DNA of 64,000 bases from Paenibacillus sp. MMS20-IR301 (GTDB taxonomy: Bacteria > Bacillota > Bacilli > Paenibacillales > Paenibacillaceae): contig NZ_CP135275.1 of assembly GCF_032302195.1 (NCBI RefSeq), positions 620,001 through 684,000 of the forward strand, in the 5' to 3' direction. Below are positions 7,692 through 16,339 of the stretch, one piece after another. The notes beneath the pieces are model-generated. The model was not told the DNA's origin. It saw nothing but the letters and a program-made list of their open reading frames with translations, and did no database searches. The position numbers and the translations under genes were made by a program. Position 1 is the first letter of the stretch. Every line of letters begins with the position of its first letter.

Positions 7692-9017
7692 ATGTATAAT
7701 CTGATCATCATTATTCAAATATTAAGCTTCTTTTTTATTTATAAATCCATTTCGCAGTATTCCTTTACTTTTAAGGAAGTAGTGAGCTGGTTGGCAATAT
7801 TTGTACTAATTGGATTTGTATCAGCCTATTTTATAGGAGTTTGGGGGGCAATAACACTATTTTTCTGTTTCCTGGGCATATCGTATTTTAAAAGTCATAA
7901 AACGCTGACTGCTTTGGGCTTTTTTTACGGAGCCTACGCCCTTGTTATAAACTCTTTTATCGGTTATCTCGCAGCTGATCCGATTACACGTTTGATTGAA
8001 TTTGTCTTCAGACCCTTTTCCGCGGATGTTGATTATCTTCCGTATTTAGTTACAGCGATGGCGCCGCCCGTGATCAATGAAGCCGGCTTACGACTGGTAC
8101 GGCGTTATGTGCCTCAGCTCAACAAAGTAACTCTGCAGGAATCAGGAAAATTCATTCTTTTCCCGGTGACTGTACTTTTCATCGTCATTATCATATCTGT
8201 ATACCCGATCCTGACGATCGGCAATTCATCCGGAGAGTTTAAAGCTTTCCATAGAACTTTACTTATATCCATGTGGCTGCTATTTGTTGCCGCTTTGCTC
8301 TACATGCAGTTTCAATATAACCGTATCCAGAGAAGAGAGACTGCAAAGGCTAAAGGTGAACAATTGGAGCAGCTTAAGGACTATACGGCACAGCTTGAGA
8401 AAATTTATGATGATTTTAGAGGTTTCCGCCATGACTATGCCAACATCCTGTTGACGCTGGAGGAAGGAATATACCGGGAGGATTGGCAGCAAGTCAAACA
8501 AGTGTATGAGCAGACGGTTAAGCCGACGGGACTGCTATTACGCAAGAATGAATACAGCTTCGTCAAGCTGCGGAATTTGCATGTATCAGAGGTGAAAAGT
8601 ATTCTGGCTGCCAAAATAATGATGGCCCAGCAAATGCAAACGGATGTGACATTGGAAATTGAAGAGCCTATCTATTTAATTCACATGGAATTGGTACCTT
8701 TTATCCGGATCTTATCGATTCTGTTGGATAATGCAATTGAAGCAGCAGCTATGACTGAGGAAGCCAGGATTTGGATAGTCCTACTGGAGGACTCTGCCGT
8801 TCAGCGAATCAAGATTACCAACAGCAGCGGAGAACAGCTTAGTTTACGGCGGCTGGGGGAGCGTGGGTATTCGTCAAAGGGAAAGGGGCGCGGCTTGGGG
8901 TTATTTAACGTACAACAAATACTTCAGGAGAATAACTTCGCGTCACTGGAAACCGAAGCTAAATCCGCTTTGTTCTCTCAGACACTTATTTTAAGAAAGA
9001 CTGGAGAACGGCAATGA
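7692..9017 (+). CDS. AgrC-like sensor histidine kinase (HPK10/GHKL)
   Basis: The N-terminal half (to about residue 215) holds around six hydrophobic segments. The kinase half has FRGFRHDYANILLTL with phospho-acceptor H247, the N box (LDNAIEAA) and a G box (GRGLGLFNV). The order and the RHDY.N motif are those of peptide-pheromone kinases such as AgrC, ComD and FsrC. Its stop overlaps the start of the LytTR regulator by 4 bases. No agrB or agrD gene is near, so the signal may be an external peptide, an antibiotic or membrane stress. Base composition is clearly A+T-richer than in the genes before 7620. Confidence 0.85.
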   Translation: MYNLIIIIQILSFFFIYKSISQYSFTFKEVVSWLAIFVLIGFVSAYFIGVWGAITLFFCFLGISYFKSHKTLTALGFFYGAYALVINSFIGYLAADPITRLIEFVFRPFSADVDYLPYLVTAMAPPVINEAGLRLVRRYVPQLNKVTLQESGKFILFPVTVLFIVIIISVYPILTIGNSSGEFKAFHRTLLISMWLLFVAALLYMQFQYNRIQRRETAKAKGEQLEQLKDYTAQLEKIYDDFRGFRHDYANILLTLEEGIYREDWQQVKQVYEQTVKPTGLLLRKNEYSFVKLRNLHVSEVKSILAAKIMMAQQMQTDVTLEIEEPIYLIHMELVPFIRILSILLDNAIEAAAMTEEARIWIVLLEDSAVQRIKITNSSGEQLSLRRLGERGYSSKGKGRGLGLFNVQQILQENNFASLETEAKSALFSQTLILRKTGERQ

Positions 9018-9763
9018 ACATATACATATTAGAGGATAACCTGATCCAGCGGCAACACTTGGAGCGTATGATTAAAGAATTGGTGCTGAGGCATCAGCTC
9101 CGTAATATAAATGTATTTTCAACGGCCAGACCTGAACTCTTATTATCACAAATAGAGAGGGCGGCCGACCATCAATTGTATTTTCTTGATCTGGAGATCG
9201 GACGTGAGGCGCAGAAAGGGCTGGCTGTAGCTAAAGAGATAAGGGAGAAGGATCCCTTCGGCACAATTGTACTTGTGACCACGCATTCTGAGTTAGCTCC
9301 TGTAACGTTTGAATACCGTGTGGCTGCATTAGATTTTATAGAGAAGGATTTAGGTGAACAAGAATTTATTCGAAAAGTGGAAGAGTGCCTCCTGATTGCC
9401 GATTCTCGCCGGACACTTCCTGTAAGTCCTGATAACTTTTCCTTTGAGAATAAATACACCAGCTTTCAAATTCCTTTTTCCGATATTCTTTACTTTGAAA
9501 CTATGGAAATTGCCCATAAAATACGACTGATTACTAAATCCAAAGTGCTTGACTTTTATGCTGAGTTAAACGAAATTGCAGGCTGTGATGAGCGCTTGTT
9601 CCGTTGCCACCGGGCATTTGTAGTTAATCTGGCTAATATCCGCTTGGTTGATAAAAAGAACAAACTAGTCCTGTTCGATCAGGATGAGCGCTGCTCTGTT
9701 TCAAGAAGGCTGCAAAAGGAAACCATCGAAAGAATGGAAGCTTATAAAAATTCTTTTTCATAA
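9014..9763 (+). CDS. AgrA-like response regulator (REC-LytTR)
   Basis: The 249-residue protein has a receiver domain with acidic pocket E7/D8 and acceptor D59 (YFLDLEIG), then a LytTR DNA-binding domain from about residue 145 (ERLFRCHRAFVVNLANIRLVDKKNKLVLF). It is translationally coupled to the kinase. LytTR proteins bind pairs of 9-bp direct repeats spaced 12 bp. Such a pair lies at 9832-9861 before the ABC transporter genes, which are thus the likely target. A terminator follows the gene, so the transporter must be transcribed from its own promoter. Confidence 0.87.
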   Translation: MNIYILEDNLIQRQHLERMIKELVLRHQLRNINVFSTARPELLLSQIERAADHQLYFLDLEIGREAQKGLAVAKEIREKDPFGTIVLVTTHSELAPVTFEYRVAALDFIEKDLGEQEFIRKVEECLLIADSRRTLPVSPDNFSFENKYTSFQIPFSDILYFETMEIAHKIRLITKSKVLDFYAELNEIAGCDERLFRCHRAFVVNLANIRLVDKKNKLVLFDQDERCSVSRRLQKETIERMEAYKNSFS

Positions 9764-9773
9764 AGGTAAAGTT

Positions 9774-9819
9774 AAAGTGCCGTCAGCTGTTTCTTAATAG
9801 CTTCCGGCGCTTCTTTTTG
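9774..9819 (+). terminator. Rho-independent terminator
   Basis: AAGTGCCG pairs with CGGCGCTT (one G-U), with AGCT/AGCT inside, then TTTTTG. It closes the kinase-regulator transcript. Confidence 0.65.
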
Positions 9820-9831
9820 TTTACGAAGGAT

Positions 9832-9861
9832 ACCGTTTATGAAGATTAAGGTGCAGTTAGT
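9832..9861 (+). promoter_or_regulatory. Putative LytTR binding site (direct repeat)
   Basis: ACCGTTTAT (9832-9840) and GCAGTTAGT (9853-9861) are separated by exactly 12 bases. The first matches the LytTR half-site pattern [TA][AC][CA]GTTN[AG][TG] at all positions and the second at all but the first. It lies 95 bases before the ABC ATPase start. Confidence 0.6.
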
Positions 9862-9955
9862 GATATCACTCTCTCCTGATAAGGGAATTAGCCTTATGGT
9901 TATCTACGCAGACACAAGGCAGAACTTCTCTCATCCAAGAAAAGGAGCGGAAATC

Positions 9956-10696
9956 ATGGAGACAATGATTCAGATTAATCAACTATCTAAATTTTATAAG
10001 AAGGAAGAAGTCATCGCAAATGTAACCATGCAGATTAAAAAAGGTGAGATTTATGGCTTTCTGGGACCGAATGGTGCAGGGAAAACAACGATTATGAAAA
10101 TGATAATGAATTTAGTGAAGCCCACATCAGGCGAGATTATTGTAATGAATCAAAGAGTGTTAGAAACTTCCTTTCAATACTTGCAGCATATAGGCAGCAT
10201 TATTGAGAATCCTGTTTTTTATGACCGTATAACAGCTGCCGAGAACTTAAAGTATCACTGTGAGTACGCCTTGTATGAGGGGAGGGAGCGTATTCCAGAG
10301 GTGCTGGAGACGGTAGGTTTAACCGGAACGGGAAACAAAAAAGTACATGAATTTTCCCTTGGGATGAAGCAGCGCCTGGGAATTGCCAGGGCCATTCTTA
10401 CCAGACCGGAAATTCTGATCTTGGATGAGCCGATTAATGGACTCGACCCAGTGGGAATTAAGGATATCCGTACACTCCTGTTGAAGCTGAAAAACAGCCA
10501 TGGTATGACCATACTGATATCCAGTCATATTATTTCAGAGATTGAATCTATTGCAGATACGGTAGGAATCATTAATCATGGGCGGCTGATTAAACAAGTT
10601 ACAATGAGTGAAATCAGAAGAGAAAGCAATTTGGAAGAATACTTCCTGAAACTCATCAATGGAGGCAATGAACATGTTCAGATTAATGAAAATTGA
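9956..10696 (+). CDS. ABC transporter ATP-binding protein (BcrA/drug-type)
   Basis: The 246-residue ATPase has Walker A GPNGAGKTT with K43, the signature FSLGMKQRLGIARAI, Walker B ILILDEPINGLDP and the H loop ILISSHI. This subtype powers export of, or protection from, lantibiotics and bacitracin-like peptides. ATG 9956 is chosen because AAAGGAG lies 7 bases upstream; an in-frame ATG at 9839 has no ribosome site and would place the LytTR site inside the gene. The permease gene overlaps its end. Confidence 0.88.
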   Translation: METMIQINQLSKFYKKEEVIANVTMQIKKGEIYGFLGPNGAGKTTIMKMIMNLVKPTSGEIIVMNQRVLETSFQYLQHIGSIIENPVFYDRITAAENLKYHCEYALYEGRERIPEVLETVGLTGTGNKKVHEFSLGMKQRLGIARAILTRPEILILDEPINGLDPVGIKDIRTLLLKLKNSHGMTILISSHIISEIESIADTVGIINHGRLIKQVTMSEIRRESNLEEYFLKLINGGNEHVQINEN

Positions 10697-11378
10697 ATGG
10701 CAGAGAAATAATCTGACAGGATACTGCATAAGAGCAGTAGTTTGTATGATTGTAATTTTTGGGATGGTTGCCGGAATGGCTGTATTATCCAATGCTCAGG
10801 GGGAACCTATGTTTTCAGATTTTACGGCATACATGTCACTGGCCAACATCTTTATTCGCGTTACCTTTGCCGTCTTCTCCGGTATCATTCTTTCCAGATT
10901 AATCATTGAAGAATATCGGAACAAAACGATTCAATTATTATTCTCCTATCCGCTGCAACGCAAAAAAGTAATTCAATCAAAGCTATTCATCGTTCTTGGT
11001 TTCTGCTTCACAAATATAGTGGTCTCCACCTTCTTCATTGAAGTATTAACGGTGTTACTAAATCCTACCTTTCATTTTTTTGAACTAACGGCATCCAAGG
11101 AGGATGTGACCGCTACTTTTCCGTCACTCCTGATTACTGCAGTAATGACTGCTGGCTTAAGTCTGATTCCCTTGTCTTTTGGGATGCGCAAACAATCTAC
11201 TGCAACTACGATTACTAGTTCAGTAATAATAGGGATATTGTTAAATGCAACAGTTTCTGACGGAAGCGGGAGCGTATCTGTGTTTCAATTCATTGGTGTC
11301 CCTATCCTTTTCTGCTTGTTAGGACTGGCCGTAGCTTATCTCTCGTATCATAAAATTGACAGTAAGGATGTTGCCTGA
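10674..11378 (+). CDS. ABC transporter permease (ABC-2 type)
   Basis: The 234-residue hydrophobic protein shows about six membrane segments and an intracellular IIEEYRNKTIQLLFSYPLQRKKVIQSKL motif typical of ABC-2 permeases of the BcrB/LanE type. The start is ATG 10674: GGAGG at 10661-10665 is 8 bases away, whereas ATG 10659 and 10668 overlap or nearly touch the site. It overlaps the ATPase gene by 23 bases, so translation is coupled. Together they would form a drug or peptide exporter, probably a dimer of each. Confidence 0.8.
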   Translation: MFRLMKIEWQRNNLTGYCIRAVVCMIVIFGMVAGMAVLSNAQGEPMFSDFTAYMSLANIFIRVTFAVFSGIILSRLIIEEYRNKTIQLLFSYPLQRKKVIQSKLFIVLGFCFTNIVVSTFFIEVLTVLLNPTFHFFELTASKEDVTATFPSLLITAVMTAGLSLIPLSFGMRKQSTATTITSSVIIGILLNATVSDGSGSVSVFQFIGVPILFCLLGLAVAYLSYHKIDSKDVA

Positions 11379-11380
11379 TC

Positions 11381-12253
11381 ATGAAACGGAATAAATGGGT
11401 TTGGATATCAATGGTGGTTGTTCTGGCGGGAATTCTTGTTATTACATTACTGAATGAATCTAAAGATTTTAATCTGACAGGGGACATCCCGGCATCAGAA
11501 ATTCAGAGTATTGAAATTAATAATGATTCATGGAATGTAGTAGTGAAGGAGTCAATGGACAATGAAATTCATTTAGACATTGAAGGGAATCAGACGGATA
11601 AGAAAAAAGCCCCTGTGGCAGTGACACGTAAATCTAACAGCCTGGTGATTCAACAAGTAAAGCAAATTGGCGGGGCCCTCTCCGCGTTTACCTTTCATCA
11701 AGCCGGAACAATTACAGTTTTTATCCCCCAAAACACTGTCGGACAAGTCAGAATGATAAATAATATAGGTGATATTGAGATCCAGACGCTGGCGACCCAT
11801 AGTCTGGTTATTGAGAATAAAGCCGGCAATATGAAGCTTAATCAAGTCACAGCAGACTCGGGGGATTACAATCTGGCAGAAGGGGATCTGAACATTAAAG
11901 ACAGCTCATTTGAACGAATTGACGTAATTGCCAAAGGGAATGACCTGTATTTCAAAAATGTAACCAGCTCTGTGATGAATCTGTATTCTAAGAGTGGCGA
12001 AATCATACTGGGCGGAGTGGTGGAACAAGGTGAAACGCGAGTAGAAACAAAATCCGGAGAAATTCAGGTGAATTATCAAACAGCACCAGCCAGCTTGAAG
12101 GTAGCCGTGGAAAATACTAAAGGGGACATGGAGGTTCACTTGCCAAATCTCCTGGCAGCGGAGAAGACTGACCAAAATGTTTCTGGAACTATTGGTGCAG
12201 GAGAGAATTCCCTATTTGTCAAAAGCTATTCGGGAAGTATTGGGATAAAGTAA
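11381..12253 (+). CDS. Membrane-anchored DUF4097-like beta-repeat protein
   Basis: A short basic start and one hydrophobic helix (about residues 6-24) anchor the protein. The remaining 265 residues are beta-strand repeats of the kind seen in DUF4097/adhesin-like proteins (SLVIENKAGNMKLNQV, DLNIKDSSFERIDVIAK, NLYSKSGEIILGG, ETRVETKSGEIQVNY). Similar proteins accompany LiaI/PspC-type stress and ABC-transporter loci, where their role is unclear. It starts 3 bases after the permease stop and is the third gene of that operon, so it may sense or shield the membrane against the transporter's substrate. Confidence 0.7.
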   Translation: MKRNKWVWISMVVVLAGILVITLLNESKDFNLTGDIPASEIQSIEINNDSWNVVVKESMDNEIHLDIEGNQTDKKKAPVAVTRKSNSLVIQQVKQIGGALSAFTFHQAGTITVFIPQNTVGQVRMINNIGDIEIQTLATHSLVIENKAGNMKLNQVTADSGDYNLAEGDLNIKDSSFERIDVIAKGNDLYFKNVTSSVMNLYSKSGEIILGGVVEQGETRVETKSGEIQVNYQTAPASLKVAVENTKGDMEVHLPNLLAAEKTDQNVSGTIGAGENSLFVKSYSGSIGIK

Positions 12254-12330
12254 GCGGTTGGCCTGCCCGTGAACTATAGGTTGAACTCTAAATCTTTAGA
12301 TAAAGGGAGAAAGTACTAAAGAAACTAACG

Positions 12331-12487
12331 AAAAGCAAAAAGGAGCGGAGGGGAAATTTGGAACTGTAGGAGCGATAGCGCCCGCCTTTGTTCCCGGATT
12401 TCCACCGCGGACAGCGGTCAAAATCAAGAAATCTGGGAACAACAGCGGCCGGAAGTCCAAATGTTCACCGCAGCAACGAATAAGCTT
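12331..12487. repeat. Structured intergenic repeat, copy 2
   Basis: This is the closest relative of 3151-3350, without its insert. The main stem pairs 12391-12402 with 12428-12439 (12 bp, one G-U), and an inner ACCGC/GCGGT stem has loop GGACA. It occupies most of the gap between the convergent DUF4097-like and solute-binding genes, and may act there as a processing or termination structure. Confidence 0.7.
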
Positions 12488-12550
12488 TAAGCCCGGTTCT
12501 TAAGTACTTTCCCTTACCCTAACCATTTAAGCTCCACCAATAATGAACCC

Positions 12551-14311
12551 TTATTTGCTGCTCCACAAAGCCACACGGTCCTGCACATATTTGGTGTAGC
12601 CTGCCTCCATCTTCTTCACGCCGGCTTTCTCGAGATCGGCCATGTAATCATCCCAGATTTTATCGAATTCAGCCGGTTTGGCCAAGATCGCCTGAGGAAT
12701 GCGCTTCCAGGTGATATCCTTCATTTTGTTGCCGAGAATCGTGACTTCATCTTCACCCGGGATGGCAATGTTCCAGGCGGCGCCGTAGGCTTTTTCCTTG
12801 AACTCTTCTTCCTTCGGGAACAGATCCTTCCAGGTTGTGGCATTGTAAGCAGCAAGTGTTTCCTTCTCCACATCGCTGTAGCCCAGCACCAGCTGCTCAG
12901 GGAAGTTCTTGGTGTAGTAGTTGCCGGAAGCATCCTGTGCCCCGTCACCGTAGTGGACCATCATATTCCAGTAGAAGCCAATGCCGGTTTCCTTCGTGAA
13001 GGCGGTGTTGTCGTTGTTAATGCGGTCCTGAACCTCCGCTGGAACTACGCGTTTGCCGTTCTCCACGACATAATGCTTGCCTTCAATGCCCCAGTTGTTC
13101 AGAATCTGGCCTTCATCGGAAGCCAGGTAATCCAGGAACTTAATGGTCCGTACCGGATCAGGGTTGGTGGTGGAGATGGAGATCCCGTAGCCGCCCATGA
13201 AGCCGGTTGGCCAGAAGCTGGTTTCTTTGTATTCACTGGTTAATGTTACCGGATAATGGCCGTAAGTCTGATCGAACTTGCCCGCAGTCTTCAAAGCCTG
13301 CTGGGCATCATTATAATCCCAGTCCTGGTCAATCAGGCCGAGCACGCGGCCGGTAGCCACCTTGGCTTTGTACTGGTCATACTTCTGTACGAAGCTTTCT
13401 TTGTCGAGCAGGCCGATATCGTTCATATGGTTCAGCCAGCGGAAATATTCCTTCTCCTCCGGACGGCGGAAGTGATAGATGGCCTCATGGGTTTCCTGAT
13501 CGACGAAGTATTCCCCGTCATCGGAGCCGCCGGTAGTGGCAACGGCCGGGTTGGTTACGGAGATGTACATATGCCAGTCATCCGCGTTCAAGGAGACACC
13601 GATGTTCTTGTTGCCGTTCTCATCGGTCGGATGTTTTTCCAGATAGGCCTTGATTACATTCTCATAATCCTGTACCGTCTTGATCTCCGGATAACCCGCT
13701 TCCTTCAGCACCCGGTGCTGCAGCTCGAAGCCGCCGCCGGCGACGAATTTCTTCTCATTCACGGCCGCCCAGGTTGGGATGGCATAAATGGACTGGTCTT
13801 CATTCGTGTATTTGGCCCGGGCCAGATTATCGCCCAGCACGCGCTTGATGTTAGGGGCGTACTTGTCGATCAGCTCGGTCAGGTCCATCACAGCGCCGGC
13901 ATCGACCAGCTTGCCGATATCACCCTTGGCGGAGATGATGTCCGGATATTCCCCGCCCGCAGCAATCAGGGCGATCTTCTGCTGCGGATCACCGACAGCG
14001 AATTCTGCATCGAGGGTGACACCTGTTTTTTGCGTAATGACAGTACTCACTTCATCCTTCATATTGTTCCAGTTCGGATTGGGGTCTTCGGCGAAGAAGG
14101 ATAGAGTAAGCGGGCTTAAATCCTCGGCTTCGGCAGTAGCTTCGGCAGTTGCCTCGGCTGTGGCAGCGGCAGTGCCGCTATTAGTAGCCTTAGTACCGCC
14201 GTTGTTATCCGCAGAATTCTTGCTGTTATCTCCGCCGCAGCCTGCCAGCACGGTGAGCAGCAAGGTTACAACCATGAGCAGTACATACGGTTTCGCTGTC
14301 TTTCTTGACAT
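12551..14311 (-). CDS. Sugar ABC transporter substrate-binding lipoprotein (LipO type)
   Basis: The 586-residue precursor has a lipoprotein signal with lipobox LAGC (C25). It is followed by a Gly/Asn/Thr/Ala/Glu-rich linker (to about residue 65) and a two-lobed extracellular solute-binding domain (LTLSFFAEDPNPNWNNMKDEV...). Long binding proteins of this class serve LplB/YtcP permeases and take up oligosaccharides. ATG 14311 has GGGAGGG 9 bases upstream; the upstream extension lacks one. It is the last gene of a five-gene operon with its own YesM/YesN pair. The ligand is not predictable; the YesMN context and the neighbouring secreted DUF5695-like protein suggest a plant or microbial polysaccharide fragment. 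Confidence 0.85.
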   Translation of the reverse strand: MSRKTAKPYVLLMVVTLLLTVLAGCGGDNSKNSADNNGGTKATNSGTAAATAEATAEATAEAEDLSPLTLSFFAEDPNPNWNNMKDEVSTVITQKTGVTLDAEFAVGDPQQKIALIAAGGEYPDIISAKGDIGKLVDAGAVMDLTELIDKYAPNIKRVLGDNLARAKYTNEDQSIYAIPTWAAVNEKKFVAGGGFELQHRVLKEAGYPEIKTVQDYENVIKAYLEKHPTDENGNKNIGVSLNADDWHMYISVTNPAVATTGGSDDGEYFVDQETHEAIYHFRRPEEKEYFRWLNHMNDIGLLDKESFVQKYDQYKAKVATGRVLGLIDQDWDYNDAQQALKTAGKFDQTYGHYPVTLTSEYKETSFWPTGFMGGYGISISTTNPDPVRTIKFLDYLASDEGQILNNWGIEGKHYVVENGKRVVPAEVQDRINNDNTAFTKETGIGFYWNMMVHYGDGAQDASGNYYTKNFPEQLVLGYSDVEKETLAAYNATTWKDLFPKEEEFKEKAYGAAWNIAIPGEDEVTILGNKMKDITWKRIPQAILAKPAEFDKIWDDYMADLEKAGVKKMEAGYTKYVQDRVALWSSK

Positions 14312-14386
14312 GTTAAGAAACCCTCCCTTTGTCTGGTGAGAACATATTGTATACACAGGCTTTAGCCTGAAGATACCGGAAATACA

Positions 14387-15286
14387 TTAGCTTTTGACCG
14401 AGCCCAGCGTCATGCCCTTAACGAAATAGCGCTGCAGGAACGGATAGACGATCAGAATAGGTACGGTGACGACAATCGTAATCGCCATTTTGACTGATTC
14501 AGGCGAGATCTGGGCCATGACCTCCACCATATTCCGGCCGCGGAAATTATCGGCATTGGTCGTGGTGCTCTGGATCACCTTCATCAGCTCAAACTGCAGT
14601 GTCGTAAGTGCGTCATTCGAGCCGTTGTAGAGATAGGTATCAATCCACGCGTTCCACTGGCCGACAGCCAGGAACAGGGCGATGGTGGCCAGCGCAGGCT
14701 TGGTCAGCGGCAGAATGACCCGCCAGTAGATGGTGAAGTCATTAGCCCCGTCGAGCTTGGCGGATTCCTGCAGGGCATAAGGCAGGCCGTCGATGAAGGA
14801 GCGGATGACGAACACGTTGAAGGCGCTGACCAGACCGGGCAGGACATAGACGCCGAAGGTGCCCATCATATGCAGGTCCTTGATCAGAATGTAGAACGGG
14901 ATCAGCCCGCCCGAGACATACATCGTCAGCGCCAGGAAGGTAGAGACGAATTTACGGGCCTGAAAGTCCACACGGCTCAGTGTAAAAGCAAGCATCGAGG
15001 CACTGACAAGGCCAAGCAGAGTCCCGATGAGGGTGCGCAGGACAGAGATTTTGAACCCGGTAATCAGTCCCGAGAAGGCGAAGATCGTCTCATAATTCTT
15101 GAAGGTGAACACCCGCGGGTAGACGGTGATTCCGCCCTTGATGCTGTCCGTGGAGTCATTGAAGGAGATCGCCAGTACGTTCAGGAACGGATAGAGGGTG
15201 GCGACGGTCACGACCGTAATCGCGAGATAGACGACCAAATCGAAGATGCGGTCCGACCAAGAGGCAGCGGCGAATTTTTTCAGCAT
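14387..15286 (-). CDS. Sugar ABC transporter permease (YtcP/MalG type)
   Basis: This 299-residue inner-membrane permease has about six membrane segments. Its cytoplasmic coupling loop is ESAKLDGANDFTIYWRVILPLTKPALATI, a variant of the EAA motif. The C-terminus (PFLQRYFVKGMTLGSVKS) is typical of YtcP-type permeases. ATG 15286 has TAGGAGG upstream. It lies 9 bases after the LplB-type permease and pairs with it. The ATPase is not encoded here; in this family a shared MsmX-type ATPase elsewhere normally serves several importers. Confidence 0.9.
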   Translation of the reverse strand: MLKKFAAASWSDRIFDLVVYLAITVVTVATLYPFLNVLAISFNDSTDSIKGGITVYPRVFTFKNYETIFAFSGLITGFKISVLRTLIGTLLGLVSASMLAFTLSRVDFQARKFVSTFLALTMYVSGGLIPFYILIKDLHMMGTFGVYVLPGLVSAFNVFVIRSFIDGLPYALQESAKLDGANDFTIYWRVILPLTKPALATIALFLAVGQWNAWIDTYLYNGSNDALTTLQFELMKVIQSTTTNADNFRGRNMVEVMAQISPESVKMAITIVVTVPILIVYPFLQRYFVKGMTLGSVKS

Positions 15287-15295
15287 AGGGGCCTC

Positions 15296-16252
15296 CTAAA
15301 TGATGCTTTCTTTCGTTATTTTTTTGAAGATACCGTTTGCGGTAAACAGCAGGATCACGCTGACTATGGAGTTGAAAATATTAATCGCTGTACCGAAGGA
15401 AAACCGTCCCATGCCAAGCCCGTAATTCAGTGAATATAAATCAAGCGTCTGGGAGTAGTCGCGGACCAGATTGTTGCCGAGCAGGAACTGCTTCTCAAAC
15501 CCGATGCTGATGAGGTGGCCTATAGAAATGATCAGCAGAATGACAATCGTCGCCCTGATTCCCGGCAGTGTAATATGCTTGACCTGCTGGAGCCGGCTGG
15601 CCCCGTCCACCCTGGCGGCTTCATACAGCTCCGGTCCGATGCCCGAGATGGCAGCCAGATAAATAATCGTGTTCCAGCCCGTTTCCTTCCAGACATCCGA
15701 AGCGGTGACAATCCCCCAGAACAGGTTGCCCTTGGCCATGAACTGAACCGGTTCACTGATAATATGGAGACTCAGCAGCAGATCGTTTACCGCGCCGTTG
15801 TCGGTGGAGAGCATTTTGGTAATAATCCCGGCGGCCACGACCCAGGACACAAAGTGCGGCAGATAAGAGACCGTCTGGACGAAGCGCTTCAGTACCTGCA
15901 GTCTCACCTCGTTCAGGAGGATGGCGAAGATAATGGGAATGACGAATCCGGCCAGGAGGCCCATAATACTCATTGCCAGGGTGTTGCGCAGGGCGTTGAA
16001 GAACTGTTCATCCTGGAAAAGCTCCCTGAAATACTGCAGCCCGACCCACTTTTGCTCGAAAAAGGCTTTGCCCGGCTTATATTTCTGGAAGGCCATGGTC
16101 CATCCCCACAGCGGCAGATAACTGAAGACAAACGCCCAGATGACAAAAGGGACCGCCATCATGTAGAGGAATTTCTGCTGCCGGAACTTTTTCCAAAAGC
16201 GTGAGGGCGGGTTCTTCGGCTCCGGCTTCACAGGGGTAGTAATCGCTTTCAT
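15296..16252 (-). CDS. Sugar ABC transporter permease (LplB/MalF type)
   Basis: The 318-residue permease has a cytoplasmic N-terminus rich in Lys and Pro, then about six membrane segments and the EAA loop YEAARVDGASRLQQVKHITLPGI. WAFVFSYLPLWGWTMAFQKYKPGKAF is the usual LplB start of the membrane domain. ATG 16252 follows AAGGAGGG by 6 bases. It is the first transport gene after the response regulator, 87 bases downstream of it, and forms the heterodimeric channel with the protein at 14387-15286. Confidence 0.9.
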   Translation of the reverse strand: MKAITTPVKPEPKNPPSRFWKKFRQQKFLYMMAVPFVIWAFVFSYLPLWGWTMAFQKYKPGKAFFEQKWVGLQYFRELFQDEQFFNALRNTLAMSIMGLLAGFVIPIIFAILLNEVRLQVLKRFVQTVSYLPHFVSWVVAAGIITKMLSTDNGAVNDLLLSLHIISEPVQFMAKGNLFWGIVTASDVWKETGWNTIIYLAAISGIGPELYEAARVDGASRLQQVKHITLPGIRATIVILLIISIGHLISIGFEKQFLLGNNLVRDYSQTLDLYSLNYGLGMGRFSFGTAINIFNSIVSVILLFTANGIFKKITKESII

Positions 16253-16339
16253 TTAAGTCCCTCCTTCGATATGCTTTTATCATAATCTCCAGGCATTCAT
16301 GGAAACACCGGAAGATTATCGTTAAAAAACAGGGGGAAA

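Noticed and set aside
9839..9955. Upstream in-frame ATG of the ABC ATPase, or a separate small peptide (AgrD-like)
   Set aside because: No ribosome site; the frame runs into the ATPase without a stop, has no AgrD features, and the LytTR site lies here.
14105..14190. Repeated GCTTCGGCAGT-like units in the binding-protein gene
   Set aside because: They encode the Ala/Thr/Glu-rich linker after the lipobox; ordinary low-complexity spacer, not a separate element.
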